This document shows positions 10,704 to 21,183 of a stretch of 64,000 nucleotides of DNA, piece after piece. The position numbers were made by a program, and so were the translations under genes. Position 1 is the first letter of the stretch. The number at the start of each line of letters is the position of its first letter. Source of the stretch: Alloascoidea africana (taxonomy: Eukaryota; Ascomycota; Alloascoideomycetes; Alloascoideales; Alloascoideaceae); the NCBI GenBank assembly GCA_030581615.1, contig JAKTTT010000036.1:167534-231533 (forward strand), given 5' to 3'. Under the pieces are notes generated by a model. That model made no database searches. It worked only from the letters and a program-made list of their open reading frames with translations, and had not been told where the DNA came from.

Positions 10704-11742
10704 ATGCTTTTGGAACGCCGACCCTCATTCAAAAGTCTGGTTGTTCTGCCAAGATTCTACTCCACTCGTCCTCCGAGAGTCTCCATCATATCCCCCGTCT
10801 CTTTCAGAGTACTACAAGACCGGGCTCAAGAATCCGTAGATGGGGGAAAGCTGGTAACTGTTGATGCCAGCTGGTATCTCCCAAACTCGCCACGCAATGC
10901 TATCAAGGAATACATTGAAGAGCGAATCCCAGGATCAGTCTTCTTTGACGTGGATGCTGTCAAAGATGAGGCTAGCCCTTATCCACACATGCTACCCTCA
11001 AAGGAAAAGTTTGGAGAAGAAATTGGTAAGCTGGGGATTTCGCCTGAAGATACTGTTGTGATTTACGATAAAGATGGCAACTTTTCAGCTCCTAGGGTGG
11101 CATGGACATTCTCCGTATTCAAACACCCAAGAACTTACATCTTGAACACCTATGCCATTTATAAAGAAATGGGGTATCCTCTGGAAAGAGGTATCAAGGG
11201 GACTCCAAAACCGATAACCTATGAAGCCCAAGGGTTTGAGGTTGATGAAGTAATTTCATACGAAGCACTTCTCAAGATTGTCCAAGACGCCAAGGAACTG
11301 TCAGGATATACAATTATCGATGCAAGACCTACTGGAAGATGGGAAGGAATTGATCCAGAGCCTAGAGAAGGATTATCAAGTGGACATATTCCCAATTCTA
11401 TCTCAATTCCATTTTCTTCTGTTCTTAACCCAGAAACCAAAACTTATAAAGAGAAAGATCAACTGGTTTCACTATTTGAGGAAAAAGGTGTCACCCCTGA
11501 TAAACCTATCATTGTCATGTGTGGAACTGGAGTCACTGCTTGTGTTGTAAAGACAGCACTTGACGTTGCCGGCCTTGGTGGAAAAGGAGTAAAAGTTTAT
11601 GATGGCAGTTGGACGTGAGTATATCTATATCTTGATGCGGTTAAGTTGAGGACCTTTTTTTTACTAACTGGTGCTATTTTTGTGCTAAAGCGAATGGGCT
11701 CTGAGAGCAGATCCCGGACTTATTGTGAAAAGCAAGGATTAA
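10704..11742 (+). CDS. TUM1: Thiosulfate / 3-mercaptopyruvate sulfurtransferase (rhodanese), Tum1-like
   Basis: Transfers sulfane sulfur in the relay that supplies tRNA thiolation (Tum1 to Uba4 to Urm1), and may act in mitochondria. Exons 10704-11614 and 11691-11742 encode 320 aa (S. cerevisiae 304). Two rhodanese domains are visible. The inactive N-terminal one has VDASWYLP near residue 50. The catalytic C-terminal one has the active-site loop CGTGVTAC near residue 273. The N-terminus is rich in Arg and Ser (RRPSFKSLVVLPRFYSTRPP), which suggests a mitochondrial targeting signal. The 76-nt intron has GTGAGT, a perfect TACTAAC (11662-11668) and AAG. The last exon supplies EWALRADPG, conserved at the end of the family. 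Confidence 0.93.
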
Positions 11743-11816
11743 TAGCATGAGGGTCATAAAAGATATAACTGATATTTATCGCCACCAAACTCAGTTTTCT
11801 GTTTCTTTTCTGTATT

Positions 11817-12671
11817 TCACTGAGGGCCTGAATACACAGTCCCTTCAATTCCGTTTTTGTGATACTTTTTGGGCGCAGTATCTCCTTGTGAACTGGCGCT
11901 AAGGTCAGACTCTTTAACAGGAATAGATCTTACCTGTTGATCAGCATTTGCATGAGCATCACCTTTAGCACCTTCCCAGGTAAACTCATCGTATAGATGA
12001 TCGTTTTTAATGTCAGTAGGAGAATGGGGTTCCATACCATCGTCAACAGCCTCGGCGTAATTGGGTAGAACATCTCCGTATTCATTTGAACGCTTCGCAT
12101 AGTACTGTTCTCTCTTCTCCAAGAAAACTTGCTTGCCCTTTAAGTAACCTTCCCCAAGTATCCGTTTCAAATCCTCCTGAAGCTTTGCGCTATCTCCTGA
12201 TTTGACGGACTCCAATAGCTTGTCAATCTGTTGTAACATGTAGCTTTTCTCCTGGCTCTCTGGGAGCGGATCTCCAACAGCCCGTTGTTTGGAAATGCCA
12301 TCTGGAGCGGTAGACTGTCCTGTCGAGTTCAAATTAAGAGCTCGTTCTACTCCTGCCACAAATTTAGATCTATTCTCCCAAATTTCTTTTGCTGTTGCCT
12401 GGAGCTCCACACTGTTTTTACATTTCAACAGTTTCATTAACATCTGAGTAAGCTCATTATAGGAAGAGCTGTTTGCTGGATCATTAGATCTTGCCACGTT
12501 CAGCGTTTTCTCTACTTCTTTTCTCTGACTTCGTTCAATCAAGTACTTCAAGGTTTGAGTCAGATAGGCGAGATCTTTATGGTTCTTGGATTTCGAAATG
12601 AGATACAAAACCTTCAACAGGTATACTGAAACGGTGTGAGAAGAAGCAGAGGCAGTAGTAGCAGGTGTCAT
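11817..12671 (-). CDS. Unknown helical, acidic protein (284 aa)
   Basis: I do not recognise a family. The first 110 residues are predicted helical and Leu/Lys-rich (SVYLLKVLYLISKSK, TQTLKYLIERSQRKEVEKTL, ELTQMLMKLLKCKNSVEL). A second amphipathic stretch follows (residues about 140-200, with LLESVKSGDSAKLQEDLKRI), and the tail is polar and acidic (EFTWEGAK, KYHKNGIEGTVYSG). No signal peptide, membrane segment or catalytic motif is seen. The ATG at 12671 is the first in frame. The gene is convergent with TUM1 (74 bp apart). Codon use and length make it a real gene; the function is open. Confidence 0.8.
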   Translation of the reverse strand: MTPATTASASSHTVSVYLLKVLYLISKSKNHKDLAYLTQTLKYLIERSQRKEVEKTLNVARSNDPANSSSYNELTQMLMKLLKCKNSVELQATAKEIWENRSKFVAGVERALNLNSTGQSTAPDGISKQRAVGDPLPESQEKSYMLQQIDKLLESVKSGDSAKLQEDLKRILGEGYLKGKQVFLEKREQYYAKRSNEYGDVLPNYAEAVDDGMEPHSPTDIKNDHLYDEFTWEGAKGDAHANADQQVRSIPVKESDLSASSQGDTAPKKYHKNGIEGTVYSGPQ

Positions 12672-12910
12672 ATTGCGATAAAGTTATCCTTTCCTTCAAA
12701 ATTAGAAACATCTAAACTGGAAACCGATTTATATACCAAACCATTAAAGATCAAACGCCCTTTGATAACTTTCCGTCCATCAACTATATTCTTTGTCTTT
12801 GTCTTTGTCGCTTGCATGAGTCTAGTCCAATCTTTTACAATCAACATGAAACTGGATGGTGTGAAATGAACATTAACATCAATAGAGTGCTCGTCAATCG
12901 AATATTCCAA
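12668..12910 (-). other. Open reading frame with ubiquitin-fold-like pattern, no start found
   Basis: A reverse-strand frame is open for about 80 codons and ends in a TGA overlapping the ATG of the downstream unknown gene (ATATGA). Its C-terminal half (KGRLIFNGLVYKSVSSLD, then FEGKDNFIAI) follows the hydrophobic spacing of the last strands of a ubiquitin-like fold. No in-frame ATG exists before the conserved-looking part and no clear 5' exon was found. It may be a 3' exon, a remnant, or chance. Confidence 0.25.
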
Positions 12911-13303
12911 GCATTGAGGTGTATAATGGATTCTTCTTCATCAAGTGGAGGAGAAAGAGCAAACCTAGTAGCTTCCGTTGATCCACCAGCTCTCATACTA
13001 TGATACTTCAAAGAATGAAACGGTACAAGCTCCTAGGCTGGTTGGTTCTAACAGAAGATATGCTTTTGTTATCAGGCCCAAATGAAGAATGTGAATTGAT
13101 ATAGCTAACAATCACGACTCAACACCTTTGCCTCAACACGACCAGCTCCAGAACCTCGTGTGAGAAGAGTTTGGATCAAAAGATTACAGGAATAGTTCAA
13201 TGCTGTATCCACTCATCATAGATCTATTAACTTTATAAACTTTATCAACACAAGGGCTTTGTCGATCCTATACACCACCACTAGATTAAATATTCCAAAT
13301 GAA
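12911..13303. other. Intergenic region upstream of the unknown gene, 3' of VAS1
   Basis: About 390 bp of AT-rich sequence between the VAS1 stop codon and the small reverse ORF. No convincing gene, tRNA or repeat was seen. Confidence 0.5.
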
Positions 13304-16300
13304 TTACAATTTCAAATTTTCAAAGTTTGCAATCATAGACTTGATGCCTGCAATTTCAGCATCATAATCCTTCAGCTTCTTCTCATTAGATTCTTTTGCT
13401 TGCTCGCTGGCCTTCACTGCATAATCAGCCTTTGTCACAACCTTTTCAAGTTGCTCTTTAGCCCTTTCAATCTTGGTAAGCTTCTTTTCTTGCTTGCCAA
13501 TCTCCGCATCCAAATCAACGAGACCCTTGACCAAAACATGAACGGTACAATGAGGTGAAATAACTTCGAGAGAACAGCCTGTTGGAATAGCATCTGTCTG
13601 CTTGAGCACATTAACATCCTCAACAGCCTTGATCAAAGATATAATGCTTGACTTTTGAGCCCAAATTGTTTCATAGTCTGCATCATTGTCAATTTGTACA
13701 AACACTTGACCCTTCTTCAAAATGTTAAACTGAGAGAGGATAGATCGGGCTCCCTTCACAACGTCCAGAACAAACTCGTAGTCCCGCTCGGCCTTTGCAT
13801 TGTCAAACTGCTTGTCGTAGACAGGATACGCCGCCTTCACGATCGAGGCTGTCTCGTCGCCCGGTCGGCGAGGAATCCGCTGCCACAGCTCCTCCGTCAC
13901 GTACGGCATGAACGGGTGGATGAACCTCAGTCCGGCATCGATACACGCGTACAGCGTGTCCTTCGCGGACTTGCTCTCCTCCGGCGTGCCGTCGATGAGC
14001 GCCTTGGAGTTCTCGATGTACACGTCGCACACATGGTACCAGAAGTTGTAGATCGAGCTGGTCGCCGTGAGGAAGTCTCGCTCCTCGAACGCCTTCTCCA
14101 CGGTCTCTGCCGTCTTCGCCAGCTTGTGGAGAATCCACTGCTCCACGAGCGTCTCGCGGCCGCCAAGCACAAACTTGCCGGGCGGCACGTAGTCCTCGCC
14201 CAGTCTCCCCAGCACAAACTTGGTGGCCTGGTAGATCTTGTTGCAGAACTTGCGGTATCCCTCCACGCGCAGAATGTCGAGGTTGATGTCTCGTCCTCCC
14301 GTCGTGTAGGCACACAGCGCGAACCGGAGCGCGTCCGTCCCGCACTCGGGAATGCCGTTGGGATAGCTGATCCGCTGGCCCTCCGTGGCCTTCGCGATCT
14401 CGCGGGGGTCCAGGTTCCCGACCGCGAGCTTCGCGTGGAGCTTCTCCAGCGAGATCCCGCTGATCACGTCCAGCGGGTCCACCACGTTCCCCAGCGACTT
14501 GGACATTTTGCGGCCCTGCGCGTCGCGGACCAGCGAGTGGCAGAACACCTCCGTGAACGGGATGTCGCCCGTCATCTTGATGCCCAGCATGATCATCCGC
14601 GCGACCCAGAAGAACAGAATGTCCCACCCGGTCTCGAGCACCGACATGGGGTAGAAGTCCGCCATGTCCTTGGTCTTGTCGGGCCAGCCCAGCGTGGAGA
14701 ACGGCCACAGCCCGGACGAGAACCACGTATCCAGCACGTCCTCGTCCTGCTCCAGCGTGAACGTGCTGTCCGGGAACGCCTTCTCGGCCTTGGCCTGGGC
14801 CTCGTCCTCGGTGCGTCCGGAGATCCACCACTTGGCCTCGTCCCTGTCCTGCTCCAGCCCTTCGATGTTGACAAAGTAGACCGGGCATCTGTGGCCCCAC
14901 CAGAGCTGGCGCGAAATGCACCAGTCCTGGATGTGCTCCAGCCAGTGGAAAAACTCCTGCTCGGAGGACTTGGGGGTGATTGTGATCCTGCCCGATCTGA
15001 CAGCCTTGATGGCCTCGTCAGCCATCTCCTTCTGAGCAACCCACCATTGCGGCTTCAGCAACGGCTCGATAACGTCTCCGGACTTGGCACACATGGGAAC
15101 AGTCATCGCATTGTCCTCCTCGCCAACATACAGCCCCTTCTCCTTCAGCTTCTCGACGACGAGCTTGCGGGCATCAAATCGCTTCACTCCCTGCCATTCG
15201 GGCCCGCAGTTCTCGTTGAGCAGCCCGTCGTCGGTCAGGATGTTGATGAACTCTAGACTGTGGCGTTTCCCTGTGTTGTAATCGTTGTTGTCGTGCGCAG
15301 GAGTGATCTTGACCGCACCAGTTCCAAACTCCATGTCCACGGCCTCCTCGTCGGTGATGATGGGCAGTTTCCGGTCCAGGAACGGGTGCACCACAAACTT
15401 CCCATGGAGGTGAGCGTATCGCGGGTCCTTGGGATGCACCGCGACCGCTGTGTCGCCAAACAGCGTCTCGGGACGCGTGGTCGAGATCTCGAGCGCCTCG
15501 CTCGAGTTCTCCACAGGGTATCTGAAGGTGAAGAGCGTGCCGAACTGGACGGGCTCCTTGTAGTTGGGCACAGACAGGAACGTCTTGCCCGGCACCTCCT
15601 TGTTGTCGACCTCGAGGTTCGAGAGCGTCGTGTTCAGGTGCACGCACCAGTTCACCAACCGGTTGGCCCTGTAGATGATGCCTTCCTCGTGGAGAGTCAC
15701 AAACGTCTCGACGACCGCCTTCGACAGCTTGGGGTTCAGCGTGAACGCCTCCTTGGTCCAGTCGTACGACGACCCCAGGCTCTTGAGCTGGTTCTTGATG
15801 CGCTGGTGGTACTCCTCCTTCCATTCCCACACCTTGTCGACGAACGCTTCTCGGCCCAGATCATGGCGTGTTAGCTTCATGCTGTTCCACAGCTGTTTCT
15901 CGACCACGGACTGCGTAGAGATGCCCGCGTGGTCAAACCCGGGCAGGAAGAGCACGGTCTTGCCTTTCATTCTGTTGTACCTGATCAGCGAGTCCTGGAT
16001 CGCAATTGTCAGCCCGTGTCCAATGTGGAGGGCTCCAGTGACGTTCGGCGGAGGAGCAGGAATCACAAACGATCCCTCTGGCTTGATCTTGCCATCACTG
16101 GTGAACTCTGGCTCGAAGAAGCCCTGCTTTTCCCACCACTCGTACCACGAGGACTCAACGTTCTTGGGATTGTAAGCTTTAAGCGAGGGCTCCTCCAAAG
16201 AAAGCAAAATCTTCTTCTCCCCCTTTACAGTCTTATCCACAAACTCGGGGATAGGCTCTGCCTCCTTCTTGACCTTCTTGGGCTTTTTCGAGGCATTGGC

Positions 16301-16547
16301 CTTCTGAGCAGCGGCATTCTTTTGTTGTTTAGCAGCAAACTTGGCGAGCTTTTCAGCCTTCTTTCTCTCCTTTTCGAGTTCCTTGGCGGTTTTCACCTTT
16401 GGTGGGTTAGAACCACCAGCAGCTTCCTGGTTGGCTTGAGCGTTAAGCTTGGAAGGTTCTAAAGTTATTTTTGAACACGTATTAGTCAATCCGCAAGCGT
16501 TGTTCCATAACAAATCCAACTAAGCACATACCTTCGGTGTTCGACAT
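13304..16547 (-). CDS. VAS1: Valyl-tRNA synthetase (cytosolic, probably also mitochondrial)
   Basis: Class I synthetase that charges tRNA-Val. Exons 16547-16532 and 16458-13304 give 1056 aa. The 73-nt intron (GTATGT...TTTAG) follows only five codons plus one base (MSNTE). An upstream-looking start inside the intron has no ATG. The HIGH-type signature PPPNVTGALHIGHG lies near residue 140, KMSKS (GRKMSKSLGNVVDP) near 675, followed by the anticodon-binding domain and the C-terminal coiled-coil tRNA-binding arm (LDAEIGKQEKKLTKIERAKE). The N-terminus is Lys/Ala-rich, as in fungal ValRS. The central part (about 13,790-16,100) is strongly GC-biased at third positions, which creates long false ORFs on both strands; the two ends are AT-rich. 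Fungal VAS1 usually serves both compartments from one gene. Confidence 0.96.
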
Positions 16548-16604
16548 CTGCGATAGAGAAGTGAAAAGAGAAGAGTAGTACTGTAACAAGATTCTTGTGG
16601 TATT
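16548..16604 (-). other. In-frame upstream extension of VAS1 resembling a mitochondrial presequence
   Basis: Directly upstream of the VAS1 ATG, the same frame stays open for 19 codons to a TAA and reads NTTRILLQYYSSLF then TSLSQ. It is Arg-containing, free of acidic residues and rich in Ser/Thr/Leu/Tyr, as in matrix-targeting signals. No ATG is present, but near-cognate codons (TTG, ATC, ACA) are. Confidence 0.4.
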
Positions 16605-16979
16605 TTATGACTCAAAGATTTTTCATCTCCAAATATATTACTCATAATATCTGAATGATGAATCAGCTTGTCACAAAGAGTTACTAATCACTCTTCATTC
16701 CAACGAAACCAAAGCATTTTAGCCAGAAAAACTAAGAAAAATAAGATCAGTACTCGGATATTTGGAACAAGTGCGTTTCCAAACGAGATTTGGACTTATC
16801 CATATATATTGACCTTTTGGATCCAGTTGTTGAAGGCTTTTCATTTTCCAATTGCTGGCAGCTCTGGCAAACTACTCACGTTCAAACTTTGCACTTCAAC
16901 AAAACAAAGACGGTGGCGACACCTAAAAAAAGCACAACAAATATAGAAAAACACAACACAGACGTCTAGCGCACACCAA
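16605..16979. promoter_or_regulatory. VAS1/ESA1 divergent promoter
   Basis: About 375 bp of AT-rich DNA between the divergent VAS1 and ESA1 5' ends, with an AAAAAAAG-type tract close to the ESA1 start. No named motif is claimed. Confidence 0.5.
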
Positions 16980-18570
16980 ATGTCCAAGAAAAACTCAACT
17001 AATAGCAATACTCCGACTCCTGGTGCTGGAAACAATGTCGGGAAAGCCGGCAGGGGGGTGGCAACGAAAAAAGTTGCTAATGGTAATGGACACGCCAACG
17101 CAAACACCCCGACGAGGACAAATTCTCCAAGTGTACAACCACAGCCTATCCAAGACAAGATTTCTGGGCCTGAGGAATTAATAATAGGTTGTAAATGCTT
17201 GGTTAAGAAAGATGATACGTTTCGCCGTGCCGAAATTCTTTCCAAACACGAGAGGAAGGGCCGTCTAGTGTTTTATGTCCACTACCAGGAGTTCAATAAG
17301 GTAAGCAACTGATTATGTTTTTTTCATATTGTTGATTTTTGCTCTAACTGGTTTTGGGTAGCGTCTTGATGAATGGGTAGAAGCTGATCGAATCAACTAT
17401 TCGGAGCCTGTTGAGTTCCCCAAGCCTGAACCAGTTAAGAAAGCTTCTGGAGCAGCCGCGAGAGGCAAGTCCAAGAATGACAAGAAGAAAAACAGGAAGA
17501 CAGATTCGTCTAGAGCTAGTTCGGCTACGGCATCCAGTACGCCCGCTGGTACGGGAATCAATACTCCTGTGAAAGGACAGGGCAATGATATTATGGACCT
17601 GGACAATCTGAACGTCCAAGGAACAATACCTGTTGGAGAAGAGTTGTCTCGTGAGGAGGAGATCAAAAGGCTGAAGACAGGTGGGTCCATGGCCCAAAGC
17701 TCACATGAAGTTTCCAGAGTTCGTAATCTCATGAAGGTTATCCTTGGGGATCATGAAATCGAGCCCTGGTATTTTAGTCCTTATCCGGTGGAACTAACAG
17801 AGAATGATGTTATCTACATATGTGACTTTTCGCTTTCCTATTTTGGTTCGCGGAAGCAATTCGAGAGGTTTCGAGCCAAATCCACGTTAAAACATCCTCC
17901 AGGAAACGAGATATATCGAGATGAAAACGTTTCATTTTTCGAAATTGATGGCCGAAAGCAAAGAGTTTGGTGTCGAAATCTTTGTCTTCTTTCTAAACTG
18001 TTTTTGGATCATAAAACGCTGTACTATGATGTCGACCCTTTTCTTTTCTACTGCATGACCCGCAGAGATGAAATGGGCCACCACCTGGTTGGATATTTCT
18101 CAAAGGAGAAAGAATCTGCAGAAGGTTACAATGTTGCCTGTATTTTGACTCTGCCGCAATATCAGCGGCATGGATATGGGAAACTTTTGATTTCTTTCTC
18201 GTATGAGTTGTCCAAGAGAGAGGGCAAAGTGGGATCTCCGGAAAAGCCATTATCGGATTTGGGTTTGCTCAGTTACAGAGCATTTTGGGCCGAGACGATA
18301 ACAGCAATGTTGATGGAGAGTGGCAAAACAGACATTACGATTGAGGAGGTATCTTCAGCAACTGCAATGACAACAACGGATATTTTACACACTTTACAAA
18401 CGCTCAACATTTTGAAGTACTACAAAGGGCAACACATTATATGCATCACTGAAGCGGTACAGGAGAGCTACGCCAAGCAAAAGATGAAAAAGAAGAAGAG
18501 AATTGATGCTTCAAAATTGGTTTGGAAACCACCTGTTTTCACCGCTTCGCAGCTGAGATTTGGGTGGTGA
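16980..18570 (+). CDS. ESA1: Histone acetyltransferase Esa1 (MYST family, NuA4 catalytic subunit)
   Basis: Acetylates H4 and H2A tails in the NuA4 and Piccolo complexes; essential in yeast. Exons 16980-17300 and 17362-18570 encode 509 aa (S. cerevisiae 445). The N-terminus is a low-complexity Asn/Thr/Pro tail. A chromo-barrel domain follows (KCLVKKDDTFRRAEIL, VHYQEFNK|RLDEWV) and is split by the intron. A basic linker leads to the MYST domain with HPPGNEIYRDE, the catalytic Cys in YNVACILTLP, the acetyl-CoA loop QYQRHGYGKLLI and the general-base Glu in SPEKPLSDLGLL. The end KPPVFTASQLRFGW is the typical Esa1 terminus. The MYST zinc knuckle has lost its canonical Cys residues (YICDFSLSYFGSRKQFERF), as in other yeast Esa1 proteins. 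The 61-nt intron has GTAAGC, CTAAC and TAG. Confidence 0.97.
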
Positions 18571-19263
18571 AGACAAAAATAATAAAAGAAATTCCCATTG
18601 TAATGTTTGTTTGTTCTATTTTCATTTGATTGTTTCTTCTTTTCTTTTTTTTTGTTTATTTTGGAATCAGGAATGTTTTGTACAATAGTTAGTTTCTGAA
18701 TAGGCATTGGTTGGCTATTAACAATAGCTACGAAAAGACTACTCTTTTTTTTGGGGAAATCCATGTACAAAGAAAACCGGAACAAGCTGTTACTCTAGAA
18801 CTACAAAATCGGTAACTTAACTAGAACTGGGGTTTGGATTGAAATTACAACCCATAGGTTGTTTGTTTTTTGCATATAGCTTATGAAAGTTCTAAATTGT
18901 CGGTAGTAATAATAACATTAACATTAATAGAAAATATAGGTGTTTTTTGTATGATGAGGCAGCCCGCCATTAATTATTTTGTTTTCTTTCTCTCGTATGT
19001 TGGTTGTTTTTTTAGTATCCAAAGTCATTAAAAAAAAGCAAAATCAAAAACAGAAAAAATCAAAATAAACAGAAATGAACAACTGTGATAAAGCAACCCG
19101 AAATCTTGTGACATTAACAGCAAGTAAAGACAAAACAATAAAACAAAGTTTTTTCAAGGATGATTTGTAAGTAGAGAGAGAGAGCGCTAGCTCTTCAAAC
19201 CGAGTGAAGTGTTTGATTGTGGGTGTACGTGAGTGGGTTTATTTTTTGCTTGGGAATATGTTA
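18571..19263. other. Convergent 3' region of ESA1 and the Ser-rich gene
   Basis: About 690 bp, AT-rich with T-rich runs, then A-rich runs (19030-19070) and a short (GA)n at 19172-19185. No gene seen. It probably holds the two 3' UTRs. Confidence 0.55.
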
Positions 19264-21183
19264 TTAGCTCATGACTATGAGGTTTTGTTTGGCAAAATCA
19301 ACTTCGGCTACAGTAACCAGCTTTGGATTTGTTTTCTCTTGTAAAACAGAGCTTGGGAACGTGGTTGTTATGGCATCTTTGTCCTTCTCAACATTGCTGT
19401 CATCTTCTTGTTCACATACAAGACCTGAAACTGGGAGGCGATGACCCTTGTCTATGCCGTTTGTCTCCATGGTTTCATTATTATCATGTTCATCAGTAAC
19501 GACAGATATCTTGGGTCGTTTGGGGACTCGGCGACTAGATAGGACTCTTTTCAAATATACGCTCAGTGTCCTCACAAGCTTTTCTTTTTCAACTTGCCCA
19601 GGGGACGAGCATTCCGATATACTGAACTCCGATTCTTCTTGATTAGGAGTGGTGATCCCCCCTACAGAATTGGATGTTTTGGAACAGGCACACGTATCTT
19701 CTTCTTCCTCTTGCTCTCTGTCACTCGTTTCCACATCCCTATCGCTTGCATTGTCAAGAATGCTCTTATTACTGGCATGGATCGAAACGTTGTCCAAAGG
19801 GCTCAAGTTGACGCATCTTAGTGGCATGTTCCAATTGTATTTGCCATACTCGGCAACAGATTCATTACTGCCTCTTCCCTCGCCATAAAAGTTTTGCACA
19901 GCATCGATATTATAGTCGCAATAAACCTTGTGTATACTGGAGTTCTTTTCATAAGAGTTAACCAAGGGGTATTCGTCCATAAACTCTTGTTGGGTTTGGG
20001 TTTGAGTTTCGGTTTGAGTTTGCACCTCAACATAGACCTTTGCCATATCCTTATCCGCCTCCTGGTTTTCGTCATAACTGAATGCATCATCCTCATCTTC
20101 AAAAAAACTATAGGGTCCGTAGGGATAGTTTGGTGAAGTGCCGAAAGTGACTTGTTTCTTGTTTATTACGGAACCAGCTCCGGATCCGGATTCAGACTGA
20201 GATTCTGGGTCTGATTCAGGCTGTGGATTGATTGGAAACTCGTGCTCCTGGCCCAGCTCTAGCTCAGGAGATGGTAGGCCATGTGTTGTCGCTATCGACG
20301 CACTTGCAGACAAGTGGTTTATTTCAGAACTGGGGGAAGACATTGGTCTAGCAGAATCTAAAGAGCATGCGGCGCTAAGAGAATCACTAGAAACAGCTGA
20401 TGAGGGTTCGGTAGATCTTCGCCCACTCTTCTCGGCAGCATCATAAATGTAGCCACGAGCGGTGGAATGGTTGATGTAGAGTCTTTTTTGTCTTTTTAAT
20501 TTTTCGTACTTGACGGAGGAAGTGGAAGTGTATTCTTTTGTCCATTTCCTCCTAATCTGATGAATGGCATTTTTGAGAATCGACTTGCAATTCGCTGGCA
20601 TTTGAGGTAGAGATGGGTTTGAAGATCTTTTCCTAGGCTTTAGAGAGAGTGTTCTCATTAGTGGAGCCGTGACATGTCTGTGTCCATGTCGATTTCGATC
20701 ATGATTATTTTGACTCCGGCTGTGGCTTTGCCCTTGGCCATATCTTTGACTATGGCTTCTGTTTGCGTATTGAAGTTGGCTATATTTGGTTCCTAACAGA
20801 GGATCCGACTTTCTCTTTAGGATCGTATCGGGAAGGTCCGTTGAAGAGGCAAAGGCATGAAGAGCCTCTTCCGAGCCGATGAATTTAGTAGAGCAGGCAT
20901 CCTTGTAACTGGACTCAAAGGAAACATAGGTCGAGGTAGACACAGAGGAGCACGCGGAGCAATTGGATATCGTCCTACATATCGTTGTGCCCTCGGAGTA
21001 TCCATGTGAGTCAGCATCAATCGTGTCCATGCTTTTTGTGTCCTGTTGAGCTGATGATGGAGATGATGGGGGTGTCAAGCACGAAGATGAGGCTGAAGAT
21101 TGATGGAGATCCGAGCTGGTGGGACTTTGTACCTCTTCACGCTTGTCTGGAGTAGATGTTGAAGACATTGGTTGGGCCATCAT
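19264..21183 (-). CDS. Unknown Ser-rich protein with an RVxF-type PP1 docking motif
   Basis: 639 aa from the ATG at 21183; the frame extends 11 codons further up only from a GTG. No enzyme domain recognised. Low-complexity Ser/Thr-rich N-terminus, a basic block near residues 205-255 (KSILKNAIHQIRRKWTKEY, KLKRQKRLYINHSTARGYIY), then a KKQVTF motif near residue 350 that fits the PP1 docking consensus [KR]-x-V-x-F. An acidic stretch and a Gln/Thr repeat (VQTQTETQTQTQQ) come next, followed by the Ser-rich CSSPGQVEKEKLVRTL region and a basic SSRRVPKRPKI cluster. The layout suggests a disordered regulatory or adaptor protein, for example a phosphatase-1 targeting subunit, but that is inference. It faces a 5-kb region without genes, shared divergently with KIP2. 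Confidence 0.75.
   Translation of the reverse strand: MMAQPMSSTSTPDKREEVQSPTSSDLHQSSASSSCLTPPSSPSSAQQDTKSMDTIDADSHGYSEGTTICRTISNCSACSSVSTSTYVSFESSYKDACSTKFIGSEEALHAFASSTDLPDTILKRKSDPLLGTKYSQLQYANRSHSQRYGQGQSHSRSQNNHDRNRHGHRHVTAPLMRTLSLKPRKRSSNPSLPQMPANCKSILKNAIHQIRRKWTKEYTSTSSVKYEKLKRQKRLYINHSTARGYIYDAAEKSGRRSTEPSSAVSSDSLSAACSLDSARPMSSPSSEINHLSASASIATTHGLPSPELELGQEHEFPINPQPESDPESQSESGSGAGSVINKKQVTFGTSPNYPYGPYSFFEDEDDAFSYDENQEADKDMAKVYVEVQTQTETQTQTQQEFMDEYPLVNSYEKNSSIHKVYCDYNIDAVQNFYGEGRGSNESVAEYGKYNWNMPLRCVNLSPLDNVSIHASNKSILDNASDRDVETSDREQEEEEDTCACSKTSNSVGGITTPNQEESEFSISECSSPGQVEKEKLVRTLSVYLKRVLSSRRVPKRPKISVVTDEHDNNETMETNGIDKGHRLPVSGLVCEQEDDSNVEKDKDAITTTFPSSVLQEKTNPKLVTVAEVDFAKQNLIVMS

Noticed and set aside
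13655-15256. 533-codon plus-strand ORF opposite VAS1
   Set aside because: Shadow of the GC-rich VAS1 coding region. Low-complexity Arg/Leu/Val/His composition, no family features, and the true product on the other strand is certain. The same applies to the 372-codon minus-frame ORF at 13803-14921.
16459-16519. VAS1 start inside the intron (frame beginning at 16519)
   Set aside because: The first codon is TTG and the sequence lies between a good donor GTATGT and acceptor TTTAG. The spliced ATG at 16547 fits better.
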